DNA of 64,000 nt from Comamonadaceae bacterium OS-1 (lineage in GTDB: Bacteria; Pseudomonadota; Gammaproteobacteria; Burkholderiales; Burkholderiaceae_C). Below are positions 8,742 through 17,567 of this stretch, one piece after another. The position numbers and the translations under genes are program-made. The stretch spans positions 682,001 through 746,000 of the forward strand of contig AP026969.1 of the NCBI GenBank assembly GCA_027923965.1, written 5' to 3'. The first letter of the stretch is position 1. Every line of letters begins with the position of its first letter. Under the pieces are notes generated by a model, which was not told where the DNA came from, searched no databases, and saw only the letters and a list, made by a program, of their open reading frames with translations.

Positions 8742-9221
8742 ATGCAACCCACCCTGATCCGTTTCGGCCTTGCCGCCCTGGCCCTGGTATCCGCCACCGC
8801 CTTCGCCCAAAACCTGCCCTACGGCGCGCCCATCAGCCTGGACGCTGCCAAAAAAGTCGCCCAGGCTGCCGCCGCTGAAATGCACAAAAAGCAGCTTGAG
8901 CTGACCATCGCCGTGGTCGATTCCGGCGGCAACCTGGTCTACCTGGAGCGCGCCAACCAGGCCCCCATCGGCACGGTCGATGCCGCCATCGGCAAAGCCA
9001 AAGCCGCCAACGACATCAAAGCCCCCACCAAGGCCATCGAAGAGCAGATACTGAATGGCAACAAACTCAACCTGCTGGCCGTGCCCGGTGCCTTCCCGGT
9101 CGAAGGCGGCGTGCTGCTGGTGGCCAATCACCAGATCATCGGCGCGATGGGTGCCAGCGGTGCCATGCCCGCAGACGACGGTGCGGTAGCCAACGCGGGC
9201 GCAAAAAGCCTGCAACCCTAA
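8742..9221 (+). CDS. GlcG/HbpS-family heme-binding-like protein, secreted
   Basis: 159 residues with a signal peptide (MQPTLIRFGLAALALVSATAFAQ, predicted cleavage after AFA) and a GlcG/HbpS domain: LTIAVVDSGGNLVYLERANQAPIGT, then VPVEGG-like and GAMGASGAMPADD segments. Some members bind heme or small organic ligands; here periplasmic ligand binding is inferred. GGAG lies 7 bases before the ATG. It is probably controlled by the divergent LysR protein and may be co-transcribed with the DsbA-like gene 20 bases downstream. Confidence 0.85.
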   Translation: MQPTLIRFGLAALALVSATAFAQNLPYGAPISLDAAKKVAQAAAAEMHKKQLELTIAVVDSGGNLVYLERANQAPIGTVDAAIGKAKAANDIKAPTKAIEEQILNGNKLNLLAVPGAFPVEGGVLLVANHQIIGAMGASGAMPADDGAVANAGAKSLQP

Positions 9222-9241
9222 ATTAGCGAGGAAACAGCACC

Positions 9242-9874
9242 ATGCCCACCACCCTGACCTATCTGTTTGACCCCCTGTGCGGCTGGTGCTACGGTGCCTC
9301 GCCGGTGCTGCAGCAACTCGGCCAGCACCCTGAATTCACCCTGGCGCTGGCCCCCACCGGCCTGTTCGCAGGCGGTGGCCGCACCATGGACGCGGCCTTT
9401 GCCGAATTTGCCTGGTCCAACGACACCCGCATCGCCAAACTCACCGGCCAGCCTTTCACCCCGGCCTACCGCACCCAGGTGCTGGGCCGGCACGGCAGCC
9501 TGTTCGACTCCAGCACCGCCACCCTGGCCCTCACTGCGGTTTCCCTGACAGCGCCCGCACGCGAGCTGCAAGCCCTGAAGCTGCTGCAGGAAGCCCGCTA
9601 CGTAGACGGCCTGGACACCACCGCCGTGCCGGTCGTGGCCCGACTGCTGCGCGATGCGGACCTAGCCACCGCCGCAGACCGCCTGGTCGCCGCCGATACC
9701 GAACTGCATCAGGCCAACACCCAGCGCCTGCAACGCGCCCAAGGTTTGATGCGCAGCCTGGGTGCCAGCGGCGTGCCCGCCCTGGTGCGCACCGATGCCA
9801 GCGGCAGCCGCCTGCTGCCCGGTAACGCCCTGTTCGGCAGTTTCGAACAACTGCTGGACGCGCTGCAGGCGTAA
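9242..9874 (+). CDS. DsbA-family (FrnE-like) thiol oxidoreductase
   Basis: 210 residues without a signal peptide. A thioredoxin-type CGWC motif lies at residues 13-16 right after the first strand (LTYLFDPLCGWCYGASP), and the cis-Pro region is SGVPALV near residue 176. Cytoplasmic DsbA-like proteins of this type act as disulfide isomerases or 2-hydroxychromene-carboxylate-isomerase relatives. AGGAAACAG precedes the ATG. Co-transcription with the GlcG-like gene is likely. The substrate is unknown. Confidence 0.85.
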   Translation: MPTTLTYLFDPLCGWCYGASPVLQQLGQHPEFTLALAPTGLFAGGGRTMDAAFAEFAWSNDTRIAKLTGQPFTPAYRTQVLGRHGSLFDSSTATLALTAVSLTAPARELQALKLLQEARYVDGLDTTAVPVVARLLRDADLATAADRLVAADTELHQANTQRLQRAQGLMRSLGASGVPALVRTDASGSRLLPGNALFGSFEQLLDALQA

Positions 9875-9895
9875 GCTGACGGTGGAGGAATCCCC

Positions 9896-10153
9896 ATGAC
9901 CGCATTGCACGACCAATGGGCCCAGGTTTTAGCCCACCTGCGCGCCAACCGCTGGACCGAAGCCCACAACCTCGTCCAAACCGACAACTCCCCGTTGTCC
10001 AACTGGCTGCACGGCATCGTCCACATCCAGGAAGGCGACCTGGAGGATGCCGAATACTGGTACGACCAGGCCCAGCGCCACTTCCGCAGCCGGGGCACTT
10101 TGGTGGAAGAGATGGAGCAGTTTGAGGCGGAATTGCTCTCAAATAAAGAGTAA
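9896..10153 (+). CDS. conserved small hypothetical protein (85 aa)
   Basis: Short acidic, helix-rich protein (MTALHDQWAQVLAHLRANRW...) with a TPR-like feel around LHGIVHIQEGDLEDAEYWYDQAQRHF. A strong GGAGG lies 6 bases before the ATG and it follows the DsbA-like gene by 21 bases, so translation is credible. No function can be assigned. The last codons run into the start of an intergenic repeat. Confidence 0.7.
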   Translation: MTALHDQWAQVLAHLRANRWTEAHNLVQTDNSPLSNWLHGIVHIQEGDLEDAEYWYDQAQRHFRSRGTLVEEMEQFEAELLSNKE

Positions 10154-10154
10154 A

Positions 10155-10205
10155 AAACAGGAGCTGCTTGCGCCGATGGGGTAAGCGCTAGAGGCTGATT
10201 TGGCA
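10155..10205 (+). repeat. dispersed intergenic repeat, copy 2
   Basis: Core GAGCTGCTTGCGCCGATGGG then GTAAGCGCTAGAGGC, directly behind the stop of the 85-residue gene. Confidence 0.7.
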
Positions 10206-10454
10206 ACTAAAAATAAGCCAAAAAGTCTGAGAACACCTCAGCCCGCGCCCTAGGCGCGATGCCCGGCGCAGCCGGGCCGATCCCGCTCCCCGGGGTCCCC
10301 ATCTGTGTGCGCCGAGGAGCACAGCTTTGGGCGGATCAGGGCTGGCGTTGTCTGAGCCGAAGGCGAGTTTAGCCAGACCCCGCCCAAAGCGCGCACCGCA
10401 GGTTCCCGCAGCGCAGCGGAGGGCGCAGACAGTTGGGGCGCCTTTCTTTTGGTT

Positions 10455-10480
10455 CCTTTTCTTTTGCGCAAAAGAAAAGG
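10455..10480. repeat. 26-bp perfect palindrome
   Basis: Two 13-base arms, CCTTTTCTTTTGC and its complement, meet without a spacer. A longer version of this TTTTGCGCAAAA-centred motif is, as I recall, dispersed in Comamonadaceae genomes; function unknown. Confidence 0.7.
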
Positions 10481-10551
10481 GACTGCGCCGCCGGGCGCAT
10501 CACCCGGCCGAGGATGCTGACAGGCACCCAGAAGCCGTCAACGCCAACCCG

Positions 10552-10637
10552 CCAATAGGGGTCGGAGCACACACGCGACCGGGCGGGAGGGTTGGTATCC
10601 ACTTTTCGGCGCGCGTGGATGATCCGACCCCTATTGG
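10552..10637. repeat. 15-bp inverted repeat bounding 56 bp
   Basis: Left arm CCAATAGGGGTCGGA at 10552-10566 and its exact complement at 10623-10637. The enclosed sequence has no coding potential. It may be a small non-autonomous element or a structured transcript end. Confidence 0.6.
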
Positions 10638-10673
10638 CTACGCCCCGCGTACAGCCTGCTTCCCTTTTTATCG

Positions 10674-10728
10674 TCAAAAACAGGAGCTGCTAGTGCTTAT
10701 CTAATAAGCGCTAGAGGCACTTTTGGCA
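10674..10728 (+). repeat. dispersed intergenic repeat, copy 3
   Basis: Core reads GCTTATCTAATAAGCGC followed by TAGAGGC; it sits just past the 3' end of the isoaspartyl peptidase gene. Confidence 0.7.
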
Positions 10729-10742
10729 CCCCAAAAAAACCC

Positions 10743-11675
10743 TCAATCCTCAAAAATCCGCGTCTGCGCCGCTTCCCCCGCCCGCACCCAGCCCCGGTAC
10801 ATGCCCGCGCTGATGTAGGGCAGGGCGATGTGGCCCTGGCGGTCTACCGCGATCACCCCGCCTTCGCCCCCCAGCCGCCCCACCTCGGCCAGCGCGGCCT
10901 GGCTGGCGGCCTCCAGGGTGGCCCCGGCGTAGGCCATGCGGGCGTGGATGTCGTGGGCCACGCAGGCGCGGATGAAGTATTCGCCCGAGCCGGTGGCGCT
11001 GACCGCGCAGCTCTGGTCGTTGGCGTAAATGCCCGCGCCCACCAGCGGCGAATCGCCAATCCGCCCCGGGTGCTTGTTGGTCATGCCGCCGGTGGACACC
11101 GCGCTGGCCAGGTGGCCCGCGCTGTCCAGGGCGACTGCGCCCACCGTGCCGAACTTGCGGGTTTCATCCAAAGGAGCAGCATGGTCCATCTGCATGGATG
11201 CACTGGATTCGCTTTGCACCTGGTGCAGTTGCGCCAGCCGGTGGTCGGTGTGGAAGTAGCCGGGCGGCATGGCCTCGAAGCCGTGGTCGCGGGCGAACTG
11301 TTCGGCACCGTCGCCGCTGAGCAGCACGAAGTTGGAGTCCATCACCCTGCGCGCCAACTGCACCGGATTGCGCAGCGTGCGCACGCCGGCCACGGCTCCG
11401 GCGGCCAACGTGGCCCCGTCCATCACGGCAGCATCCATCTCGTGCTGCGCGGCCGAGGTGTAGACCGATCCGCGCCCGGCGTTGAATAGCGGCTCGTCCT
11501 CCAGCACCCGCACCGCGGCCACCACCGCATCCAGCGCGCTGCCGCCCTGGGCCAGCACCGTTTCGCCCGCGGCCAGCGCAGCGCGCAGCCCGGCGTGGTA
11601 GGGCGCAGCATCGGTCTGGCCACGGGCGATGGTGCCTGCGCCGCCATGGATGGCAAGGGTGTACGGAACAGTCAA
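10743..11675 (-). CDS. iaaA: isoaspartyl peptidase/L-asparaginase
   Basis: 310-residue N-terminal-nucleophile hydrolase. LAIHGGAGTIARG opens the alpha subunit; the autocleavage and catalytic threonine is in KFGTVGAVALD near residue 177, followed by STGGMTNKHPGRIGDSPLVGAG, the substrate loop. It removes isoaspartyl residues from peptides and hydrolyses asparagine. I chose the TTG at 11675 because GGGAGA precedes it and the family motif begins 7 residues later; the longer reading lacks support. Its promoter region is shared with divergent moaE. Confidence 0.9.
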   Translation of the reverse strand: MTVPYTLAIHGGAGTIARGQTDAAPYHAGLRAALAAGETVLAQGGSALDAVVAAVRVLEDEPLFNAGRGSVYTSAAQHEMDAAVMDGATLAAGAVAGVRTLRNPVQLARRVMDSNFVLLSGDGAEQFARDHGFEAMPPGYFHTDHRLAQLHQVQSESSASMQMDHAAPLDETRKFGTVGAVALDSAGHLASAVSTGGMTNKHPGRIGDSPLVGAGIYANDQSCAVSATGSGEYFIRACVAHDIHARMAYAGATLEAASQAALAEVGRLGGEGGVIAVDRQGHIALPYISAGMYRGWVRAGEAAQTRIFED

Positions 11676-11728
11676 GGCTATCTCCCGGGAAATCAAAACA
11701 GCCACTGTACTGGATGCAAAATGGCCGC

Positions 11729-12211
11729 ATGACACTGCCCCGCGTTCGCATCCAGACAGCCGATTTCGACCCCACCACCGAGCTGGCCGCACTGCGCCAG
11801 GGCGACCGCCGCGTGGGGGCCGTGGTCAGCTTTCTGGGCACCGTGCGTGACTGGCACCCCGATGCCACGGGCGAGGTGCTGAGCCTGGAGCTGGAGCACT
11901 ACCCCGGCATGACCGAACGCGCCATCGAGGCCATGGTGGACCAGGCGTTGGCCCGCTTCGACATCTACGCCGCCCAGGTGGTCCACCGTGTGGGCCTGCT
12001 GCAGCCGCTGGACCAGATCGTCTGGGTGGCGGTGAGCTCGGCGCACCGGGGCCAGGCGTTCCAGGCCTGCGAATTTTTGATGGACTACCTGAAAACCCAG
12101 GCCCCGTTCTGGAAGAAGGAAGTGACCCCGGACGGTGCCCGCTGGGTCGATGCGCGGGTGCAGGACGATGCGGCCCTGCAGCGCTGGGGCATTTCGGCCA
12201 CCAACGCTTGA
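11729..12211 (+). CDS. moaE: molybdopterin synthase catalytic subunit
   Basis: 160-residue MoaE. Family blocks seen are GAVVSFLGTVRD near residue 32, LELEHYPGMTERAIE, VHRVGLLQPLDQIVWVAVSSAHR and the active-site lysine region APFWKKE near 135. With MoaD it sulfurates precursor Z to molybdopterin. No moaD lies beside it in the window. The ATG at 11729 is preferred; an ATG at 11714 in frame is possible. Confidence 0.95.
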   Translation: MTLPRVRIQTADFDPTTELAALRQGDRRVGAVVSFLGTVRDWHPDATGEVLSLELEHYPGMTERAIEAMVDQALARFDIYAAQVVHRVGLLQPLDQIVWVAVSSAHRGQAFQACEFLMDYLKTQAPFWKKEVTPDGARWVDARVQDDAALQRWGISATNA

Positions 12212-12220
12212 CACGCCTGA

Positions 12221-13120
12221 CTACGCCAGCGGCGGCAGGTCTGCATCCAGCGCCAGCAGCCGCTGCACCAGGTCGGTGGAGGCCGCCGTCATCGGGGCGC
12301 GCAGCCCGGGCTGCATCTGCCCGTGGTGGGCCAGCCAGCCCTTGATGGGGCCGGGGTTGGGCTCGGCAAACTGGCCCGCAATCCACGGCAGCAGCGGCTG
12401 CCACAGGGCACGCGCCCGTACCAGGTCGCCGCGCGCAATCGCCTGCATCACCTGCACAAAGCGCGGCGTGTGGCCGTGGGCGCTGGCGGCGATGGCCCCC
12501 GCACCGCCTTGGGCCAGGGTGCTGAAGATTTGCGCGTCTTCGCCCGCCAGCACCTGCAGTGCGCCGCTGGCGATCAGTGCCGCCGTCTTGGCCGCATCGC
12601 CGCCGCAGTCCTTCACCGCCACGATGCGCGGGTGCCGGGCCAGGGTGAGCAAGGTGTCCAGCGCCAGCGTGGAGCCGGTGCGGTAGGGAATGTCGTAGAC
12701 GATGAACGGCACTTGGGACGCATCGGCCAGGTCGGTAAACCAGCGCAGCAGCCCGGCCTGCGAAGGGCGGATGTAGCTGGGCGCGGCCACCAGCAAAGCG
12801 GCCACCGGCTGGCGGCTGAAGGCCTGCACGCTGGCCAGCATCTTGGGCAGGTGGTAGCCCGACAAGCCCATCACCACCGGCAGGCCCTGGGCGGCCTGCA
12901 GCACGGTGTCGAGCACGGCCTGCTGTTCGTCGCCGTCCAGGGCCGCCGCCTCTCCGGTGGAGCCGCAGGCCACAAAGCCCGCTATGCCGGCGGTGCGAAG
13001 GCGCGCCACTAGTTGGTCCAGGGCCGGGTGGTCTACCGCAGCGTCGGCACCATCGGTAAAAGGTGTGACCAGGGGAATCCACAGGCCGGAGAAGTCGGGG
13101 GAAGGTTCGAGAGAGCGCAC
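12221..13120 (-). CDS. dihydrodipicolinate synthase-family aldolase
   Basis: 299-residue DapA-type TIM barrel. The GSTGEA phosphate/pyruvate-binding motif is near residue 48, the catalytic tyrosine in IVYDIPYRTGS near 139, and the Schiff-base lysine in IVAVKDCGGDA near 167. It starts with GTG at 13120, preceded by AAGGA at 7 bases. It could be 4-hydroxy-tetrahydrodipicolinate synthase, but sequence extras and lack of lysine-pathway neighbours make a paralogous pyruvate aldolase or lyase equally possible. It is convergent with moaE. Confidence 0.75.
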   Translation of the reverse strand: MRSLEPSPDFSGLWIPLVTPFTDGADAAVDHPALDQLVARLRTAGIAGFVACGSTGEAAALDGDEQQAVLDTVLQAAQGLPVVMGLSGYHLPKMLASVQAFSRQPVAALLVAAPSYIRPSQAGLLRWFTDLADASQVPFIVYDIPYRTGSTLALDTLLTLARHPRIVAVKDCGGDAAKTAALIASGALQVLAGEDAQIFSTLAQGGAGAIAASAHGHTPRFVQVMQAIARGDLVRARALWQPLLPWIAGQFAEPNPGPIKGWLAHHGQMQPGLRAPMTAASTDLVQRLLALDADLPPLA

Positions 13121-13345
13121 GCTAAAGTCCTTTGTGTCAAAACAAGACCGATGGAGAAACCATCAACAAAGGAGCGCGGGACCGGAGGTGGGGGAGAGGG
13201 GTTCCATCGCTCATCTGAGGACGGAACCGCAGCTCCGGTCAGATGGGCTGGGGTTTTTTGGATGCCACTGCGGCCACGCTGGCGCACATGCGGGGCATGG
13301 CGTGGGAAGCGGTGGAGGGCAGGTGCATCGTGAGATTGTAGAGGG

Positions 13346-13930
13346 CTAGTTGAGGTACTTGGGCCGGTCTGCTGCCACTGGTGCGTCGCTGGTGGGCACG
13401 GTGGGGGCACCCAGTACGTCGCTGGCCTCAAACCAGGCCGATTGCTGCAAGGCCCGCTCCAGCAGCTGCACCAGGCCGTGCACCAGCGGCGGGGCCAGTT
13501 CCACCTGGAAGCCTCGGCCGTGGGTTTGGCCCGCCAGCTGTTCGTTGAAGGCGATTTTCAACGGGCCGTTGGCCACCGGGGTGATACGCACCTCGGTCAC
13601 CAGCAGCGGGGCGCTGCCCAGGGGCAGGGTGGTCGCTTCGGTGGCATCGGGTGCGTCTTGGTAGGGGGTGGAAAAGTCGGCTTCCCGTAGCACGGCTTCG
13701 CGCTGGAAGTCGGCCAGCATCTTTTTGCTGGCCTCGTCGCGCAAGTGGCTGGCACCACCGTCTTGCCGCGCAACATGCTCCACCACGGCCTTGTTCAGCG
13801 TGGGCCACAGGGCGAGGGTGAGGCGGCGGGTCAGCCACAGCCGCATCTCGGAACCCTCGGTGGAGTTGATGCGCACCAGAATGCGGTCTTGCTCCTGGTT
13901 GTAGCGGGCCGACAGCTGGTGGATGTTCAT
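13346..13930 (-). CDS. conserved hypothetical protein (194 aa)
   Basis: Soluble protein beginning MNIHQLSARYNQEQDRILVRINSTEGSEMRLWLTRR. The N-terminal half is strand/helix mixed and the middle (FNEQLAGQTHGRGFQVELAPP) looks folded, while the C-terminal 30 residues are Pro/Ala/Asp-rich and probably disordered. I do not recognise a characterised family. It stands alone between the DapA-like gene and clpB. Confidence 0.75.
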   Translation of the reverse strand: MNIHQLSARYNQEQDRILVRINSTEGSEMRLWLTRRLTLALWPTLNKAVVEHVARQDGGASHLRDEASKKMLADFQREAVLREADFSTPYQDAPDATEATTLPLGSAPLLVTEVRITPVANGPLKIAFNEQLAGQTHGRGFQVELAPPLVHGLVQLLERALQQSAWFEASDVLGAPTVPTSDAPVAADRPKYLN

Positions 13931-13962
13931 GGGTAGATTTTAGGACTTTGGGTTCATTCGCA

Positions 13963-14027
13963 TTTGCTCCTTTTTTTGTAGCTGCTTGTGCTGATTCCAT
14001 CAGCACAGGAGGCTGATTCTTTATAAG
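13963..14027 (+). repeat. dispersed intergenic repeat, copy 4
   Basis: TTGCTCC...TGTAGCTGCTTGTGCTGA then TTCCATCAGCACAGGAGGC, lying between the divergent hypothetical gene and the clpB promoter. Confidence 0.7.
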
Positions 14028-14067
14028 CCCCGAGTTTGATCTGGCGCAAGCTTTGCCACCGCATAGT

Positions 14068-14095
14068 CTTGAAAATGCAGAGCTCTGGCCCATCT
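14068..14095 (+). promoter_or_regulatory. sigma32-type heat-shock promoter of clpB
   Basis: CTTGAAA at 14068-14074, a 14-base spacer, then CCCATCT at 14089-14095, close to the sigma32 consensus CTTGAAA-N13/15-CCCCATNT. The predicted transcript starts near 14102, only about 15 bases before the clpB ATG but including its GGAG. Confidence 0.7.
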
Positions 14096-14116
14096 GTCAC
14101 TGCATTGGAGATCCAC

Positions 14117-16717
14117 ATGCGACAAGACAAACTCACTACCAAATTCCAGGAAGCCCTGGGCGACGCACAAACCCTGGCACTCGGTGCCGACCACGGCTAC
14201 ATCGAACCGGCCCACGTGCTGGCGGCCATGTTGCGCCAGGACGACGGCCCGCAGGCGCTGCTGCAGCGCGCGGGCGTGAACGTACCCAGCCTGCTGGGCG
14301 TGGCCGAGGCGGCCCTCAAAAAGCTACCCACGGTGCACGGGCAAGACCAGGTGCAGCCCAGCCGCGATTTCGTCAGCCTGCTGCAGGGCGCTGAAAAAGA
14401 AGCCATCAAGCGCGGCGACCAGTTCGTCTCCAGCGAGCTGTTTTTGCTGGCCTTGACCGACAGCAAGGCCGACTTTGGCCAGCAGGTGCGCGCCGCGGGC
14501 CTGACCCGCAAATCGCTGGAAGCCGCGATCGACGCGGTGCGCGGCGGCCAGAACGTCGACAACGCCGATGCCGAAGGCCAGCGCGAATCGCTCAAAAAAT
14601 ACTGCCTGGACCTGACCGAGCGCGCCCGCATGGGCAAGCTCGACCCGGTGATTGGCCGCGACGACGAAATCCGCCGCGCCATCCAGGTGCTGCAGCGCCG
14701 CACCAAGAACAACCCGGTGCTGATCGGTGAGCCCGGCGTGGGCAAGACCGCCATCGTCGAAGGCCTGGCCCAGCGCATCGTGGCGGGCGAGGTGCCCGAG
14801 TCGCTCAAAGGCAAGCGCGTACTCTCGCTGGACATGGCGGCCCTGCTGGCTGGGGCCAAGTTCCGAGGCGAATTCGAAGAGCGCCTGAAGACCGTGCTCA
14901 AAGAACTGGCCAAGGACGAAGGCCAGACCATCGTCTTCATCGACGAGCTGCACACCATGGTGGGCGCGGGCAAGGCCGAGGGCGCGATGGACGCGGGCAA
15001 CATGCTCAAACCGGCATTAGCGCGCGGCGAGCTGCACTGCGTGGGTGCCACCACGCTGGACGAGTACCGCAAGTACATCGAAAAAGACGCAGCCCTGGAG
15101 CGCCGCTTCCAGAAGATTCTGGTCGGCGAGCCCACGGTTGAGGCCACCATCGCCATCCTGCGCGGCCTGCAGGAAAAGTACGAAGTGCACCACGGCGTGC
15201 AGATCACCGACCCGGCCATCGTGGCCGCGGCCGAGCTCAGCCACCGCTACATCACCGACCGGTTTTTGCCCGACAAGGCCATCGACCTGATCGACGAGGC
15301 CGCGGCCAAGATCAAGATCGAGATGGATTCCAAGCCCGAGGTGATGGACAAGCTGGACCGCCGCCTGATCCAGCTGCAGATCGAGCGCGAAGCCGTGCGC
15401 CGCGAGAAGGACGAGTCCTCGGTCAAGCGCTTTGGTCTGATCGAGGAAGAGATCGTCCGGCTGCAAAAAGAGATCGCCGACTTTGATGAAATCTGGCAAT
15501 CCGAAAAAGCCCAGGCCCAGGGCAGCGCGCAGGTGATGGAGGCGATTGAAAAAATGCGCTTCCAGATCGAAGAACTCAAGCGCAAGGGCGATTTCAACAA
15601 GGTCGCCGAGCTGCAGTACGGCAAGCTGCCCGAGCTGGAAAAGCAGCTGAAAGAAACCCAGGCCAAGGAATCCGTGAAGGGCACCGCCAGCGCGCCGCGC
15701 CTGCTGCGCACCCAGGTGGGCGCAGAAGAAATCGCCGAAGTCGTGGCCCGCGCCACCGGTATTCCGGTGAGCAAACTGATGCAGGGCGAGCGCGACAAAC
15801 TGCTGCAGATGGAAGTCAAGCTGCACGACCGCGTGGTGGGCCAGGACGAGGCCATCACGGCGGTGGCCAACGCCATCCGCCGCTCGCGCGCAGGCCTGTC
15901 CGATCCGAACCGGCCCACCGGCTCCTTTTTGTTCCTGGGCCCCACGGGCGTGGGCAAGACCGAGCTGTGCAAGGCGCTGGCGGGCTTTATGTTCGACTCG
16001 GAAGACCACCTCATCCGCATCGACATGAGCGAGTTCATGGAGAAGCATTCGGTGGCCCGGCTGATCGGCGCGCCACCCGGCTACGTGGGCTACGAGGAGG
16101 GCGGCTACCTGACCGAGGCCGTGCGCCGCAAGCCTTACAGCGTGCTGCTGCTCGACGAGGTGGAAAAAGCCCACCCGGATGTCTTCAACGTACTGCTGCA
16201 GGTGCTGGACGATGGCCGCCTGACCGACGGCCAGGGCCGCACCGTGGACTTCAAGAACACCGTGATCGTGATGACCAGCAACATCGGCTCGCCCATCATC
16301 CAGACCATGGTGGGCCAGGACTACGAGGACATCAAGGACGCGGTGCAGGACGAGCTAAAGAACTACTTCCGCCCGGAATTTTTGAACCGCATCGACGAGA
16401 CCGTGGTGTTCCATGCGCTGGACGCGAAGAACATCGAAGCCATTGCCGCCATCCAGATCAAGGTGCTGGAAGCCCGCCTGGCCAAGATGGACCTGACGCT
16501 GGAGGTGTCGCCCGCGGCCATCGCCGAGCTGGCCAAGGTCGGCTTCGACCCGGTGTTTGGCGCACGGCCTTTGAAGCGCGCCATCCAGCAGCGCATCGAG
16601 AACCCGCTGTCCAAGCTGCTGCTGGAAGGCAAGTTCCTGCCCAAGGACGTGATCCCGGTGGACGTGGACCCGATCCAGGCACCGGGGCAGTTCAGCTTTG
16701 GGCGGGCGGTGGCGTGA
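14117..16717 (+). CDS. clpB: ATP-dependent disaggregase ClpB
   Basis: 866-residue Hsp100 disaggregase. Order: Clp N-domain (1-145), AAA-1 with Walker A GEPGVGKT near 204 and Walker B VFIDELH, middle coiled-coil domain (about 410-530, rich in E/K/R), AAA-2 with GPTGVGKT near 609 and [10 protein letters not shown], and the small C-terminal domain. The pore loop motif is [12 protein letters not shown]. It works with DnaK to rescue aggregated proteins in the cytoplasm. The start at 14117 has GGAG upstream and follows a sigma32-like promoter. Length is normal. Confidence 0.98.
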   Translation: MRQDKLTTKFQEALGDAQTLALGADHGYIEPAHVLAAMLRQDDGPQALLQRAGVNVPSLLGVAEAALKKLPTVHGQDQVQPSRDFVSLLQGAEKEAIKRGDQFVSSELFLLALTDSKADFGQQVRAAGLTRKSLEAAIDAVRGGQNVDNADAEGQRESLKKYCLDLTERARMGKLDPVIGRDDEIRRAIQVLQRRTKNNPVLIGEPGVGKTAIVEGLAQRIVAGEVPESLKGKRVLSLDMAALLAGAKFRGEFEERLKTVLKELAKDEGQTIVFIDELHTMVGAGKAEGAMDAGNMLKPALARGELHCVGATTLDEYRKYIEKDAALERRFQKILVGEPTVEATIAILRGLQEKYEVHHGVQITDPAIVAAAELSHRYITDRFLPDKAIDLIDEAAAKIKIEMDSKPEVMDKLDRRLIQLQIEREAVRREKDESSVKRFGLIEEEIVRLQKEIADFDEIWQSEKAQAQGSAQVMEAIEKMRFQIEELKRKGDFNKVAELQYGKLPELEKQLKETQAKESVKGTASAPRLLRTQVGAEEIAEVVARATGIPVSKLMQGERDKLLQMEVKLHDRVVGQDEAITAVANAIRRSRAGLSDPNRPTGSFLFLGPTGVGKTELCKALAGFMFDSEDHLIRIDMSEFMEKHSVARLIGAPPGYVGYEEGGYLTEAVRRKPYSVLLLDEVEKAHPDVFNVLLQVLDDGRLTDGQGRTVDFKNTVIVMTSNIGSPIIQTMVGQDYEDIKDAVQDELKNYFRPEFLNRIDETVVFHALDAKNIEAIAAIQIKVLEARLAKMDLTLEVSPAAIAELAKVGFDPVFGARPLKRAIQQRIENPLSKLLLEGKFLPKDVIPVDVDPIQAPGQFSFGRAVA

Positions 16718-16739
16718 CGGGCGTGGTACGCTTTATCGC

Positions 16740-17090
16740 ATGCCCTCCCTAGCCACACCGGTTGATGCCGCTACCGCCCACGCCGTCCAGTCGTTTCTGG
16801 GGCGTGTGGCGGTGCTGTACCCGGTGGACTACGCCATTTTGTTTGGCAGCCGGGCGCGGCACACCCACCAAGTCGACAGCGATGCCGACGTGGCCGTGGT
16901 GCTGCACGGCCTCCACGGCGAACGCACCGAGGCGGCGATTGGCATGGCCGGCATTGCTTTTGATGTACTGCTGGACACCGGCATCCTGGTGCAGGCCTTG
17001 CCTTTGTGGCAAGACGACATGGACCACCCCGAGCATTTCAGCAACCCGGCGCTGATCGACAATATCCGCCGAGAAGGTGTGCGTTTGTGA
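16740..17090 (+). CDS. minimal nucleotidyltransferase (MNT) of MNT-HEPN pair
   Basis: 116 residues. The polymerase-beta fold motif is FGSRARHTHQVDSDADVAVVL (GS near residue 37, D-x-D about 12 later). MNT proteins act as antitoxins that AMPylate or otherwise neutralise a HEPN partner in known MntA/HepT systems. The start MPSLATP at 16740 lies 22 bases after the clpB stop, so read-through from clpB is possible. Its TGA overlaps the GTG start of the HEPN gene. Confidence 0.85.
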   Translation: MPSLATPVDAATAHAVQSFLGRVAVLYPVDYAILFGSRARHTHQVDSDADVAVVLHGLHGERTEAAIGMAGIAFDVLLDTGILVQALPLWQDDMDHPEHFSNPALIDNIRREGVRL

Positions 17091-17500
17091 GCGCACCTAT
17101 GTCGCCCACCCGGTATCTGGAAAAAGCCGAGCGGGCCCTGGGTGGCGCAGAACTGCTGTTGCAGGCGGGTGAAATCGAAGGCGCCTGCAACCGCGCCTAC
17201 TACGCCATGTATGACGCTGCACATGCGGCGCTGCTGGCGGTGTCTGCGGTGGACTTCAAAACCACCAAAACCCATCGCGGCCTGATCGCGGCTTTTGGGC
17301 ACCAACTCATTCAAACAAATCTGCTGCCACGCGCGTTGGGCCGCTCTTTGAACGAGGTGGAGCAGGTCCGCTTGTTGGCCGACTACACCGGGGACGATGT
17401 GACTACGGCTACAGCCCTCTGGGCGGTGGAGCAGGCGCGCGTGTTCGTCGCAGCGGTATCCGTGATGTTGCAAAACGCGGGTACGTCGCCAACGGTTTAG
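17087..17500 (+). CDS. HEPN-domain protein (UPF0332-like), partner of MNT
   Basis: 137 residues. The HEPN signature is YLEKAERALGGAELLLQAGEIEGACNRAYYAMYDAAHAALLA. HEPN proteins are commonly RNases; a clear R-x4-6-H catalytic pair is not obvious, with KTTKTHRG near residue 65 the nearest candidate region. I place the start at GTG 17087, which overlaps the MNT stop as GTGA and has GAGAAGG 9 bases upstream; ATG 17099 lacks a ribosome-binding site. A strong terminator follows. Confidence 0.8.
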   Translation: MSAPMSPTRYLEKAERALGGAELLLQAGEIEGACNRAYYAMYDAAHAALLAVSAVDFKTTKTHRGLIAAFGHQLIQTNLLPRALGRSLNEVEQVRLLADYTGDDVTTATALWAVEQARVFVAAVSVMLQNAGTSPTV

Positions 17501-17512
17501 CGTTTTCCACGC

Positions 17513-17550
17513 AAAAAAGGGGCTGGGAATCACTTCCCAGCCCCTTTTTT
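17513..17550. terminator. bidirectional rho-independent terminator
   Basis: AAAAAAGGGGCTGGGAA, TCAC loop, then the complementary TTCCCAGCCCC with a T run. The symmetric A and T tracts let it stop both the HEPN transcript and the convergent HxlR transcript. Confidence 0.9.
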
Positions 17551-17567
17551 ATGCCCGCCGCAGCGGG

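Larger units (their letters stand above)
10154..10742. other. 589-bp non-coding stretch rich in repeats and palindromes
   Basis: No credible gene on either strand; open frames lack ribosome-binding sites and family resemblance. It holds two copies of the dispersed repeat at its ends, a 26-bp perfect palindrome and a 15-bp inverted repeat, each listed separately. The middle part (about 10240-10440) is GC-rich and shows nothing recognisable. Confidence 0.6.
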
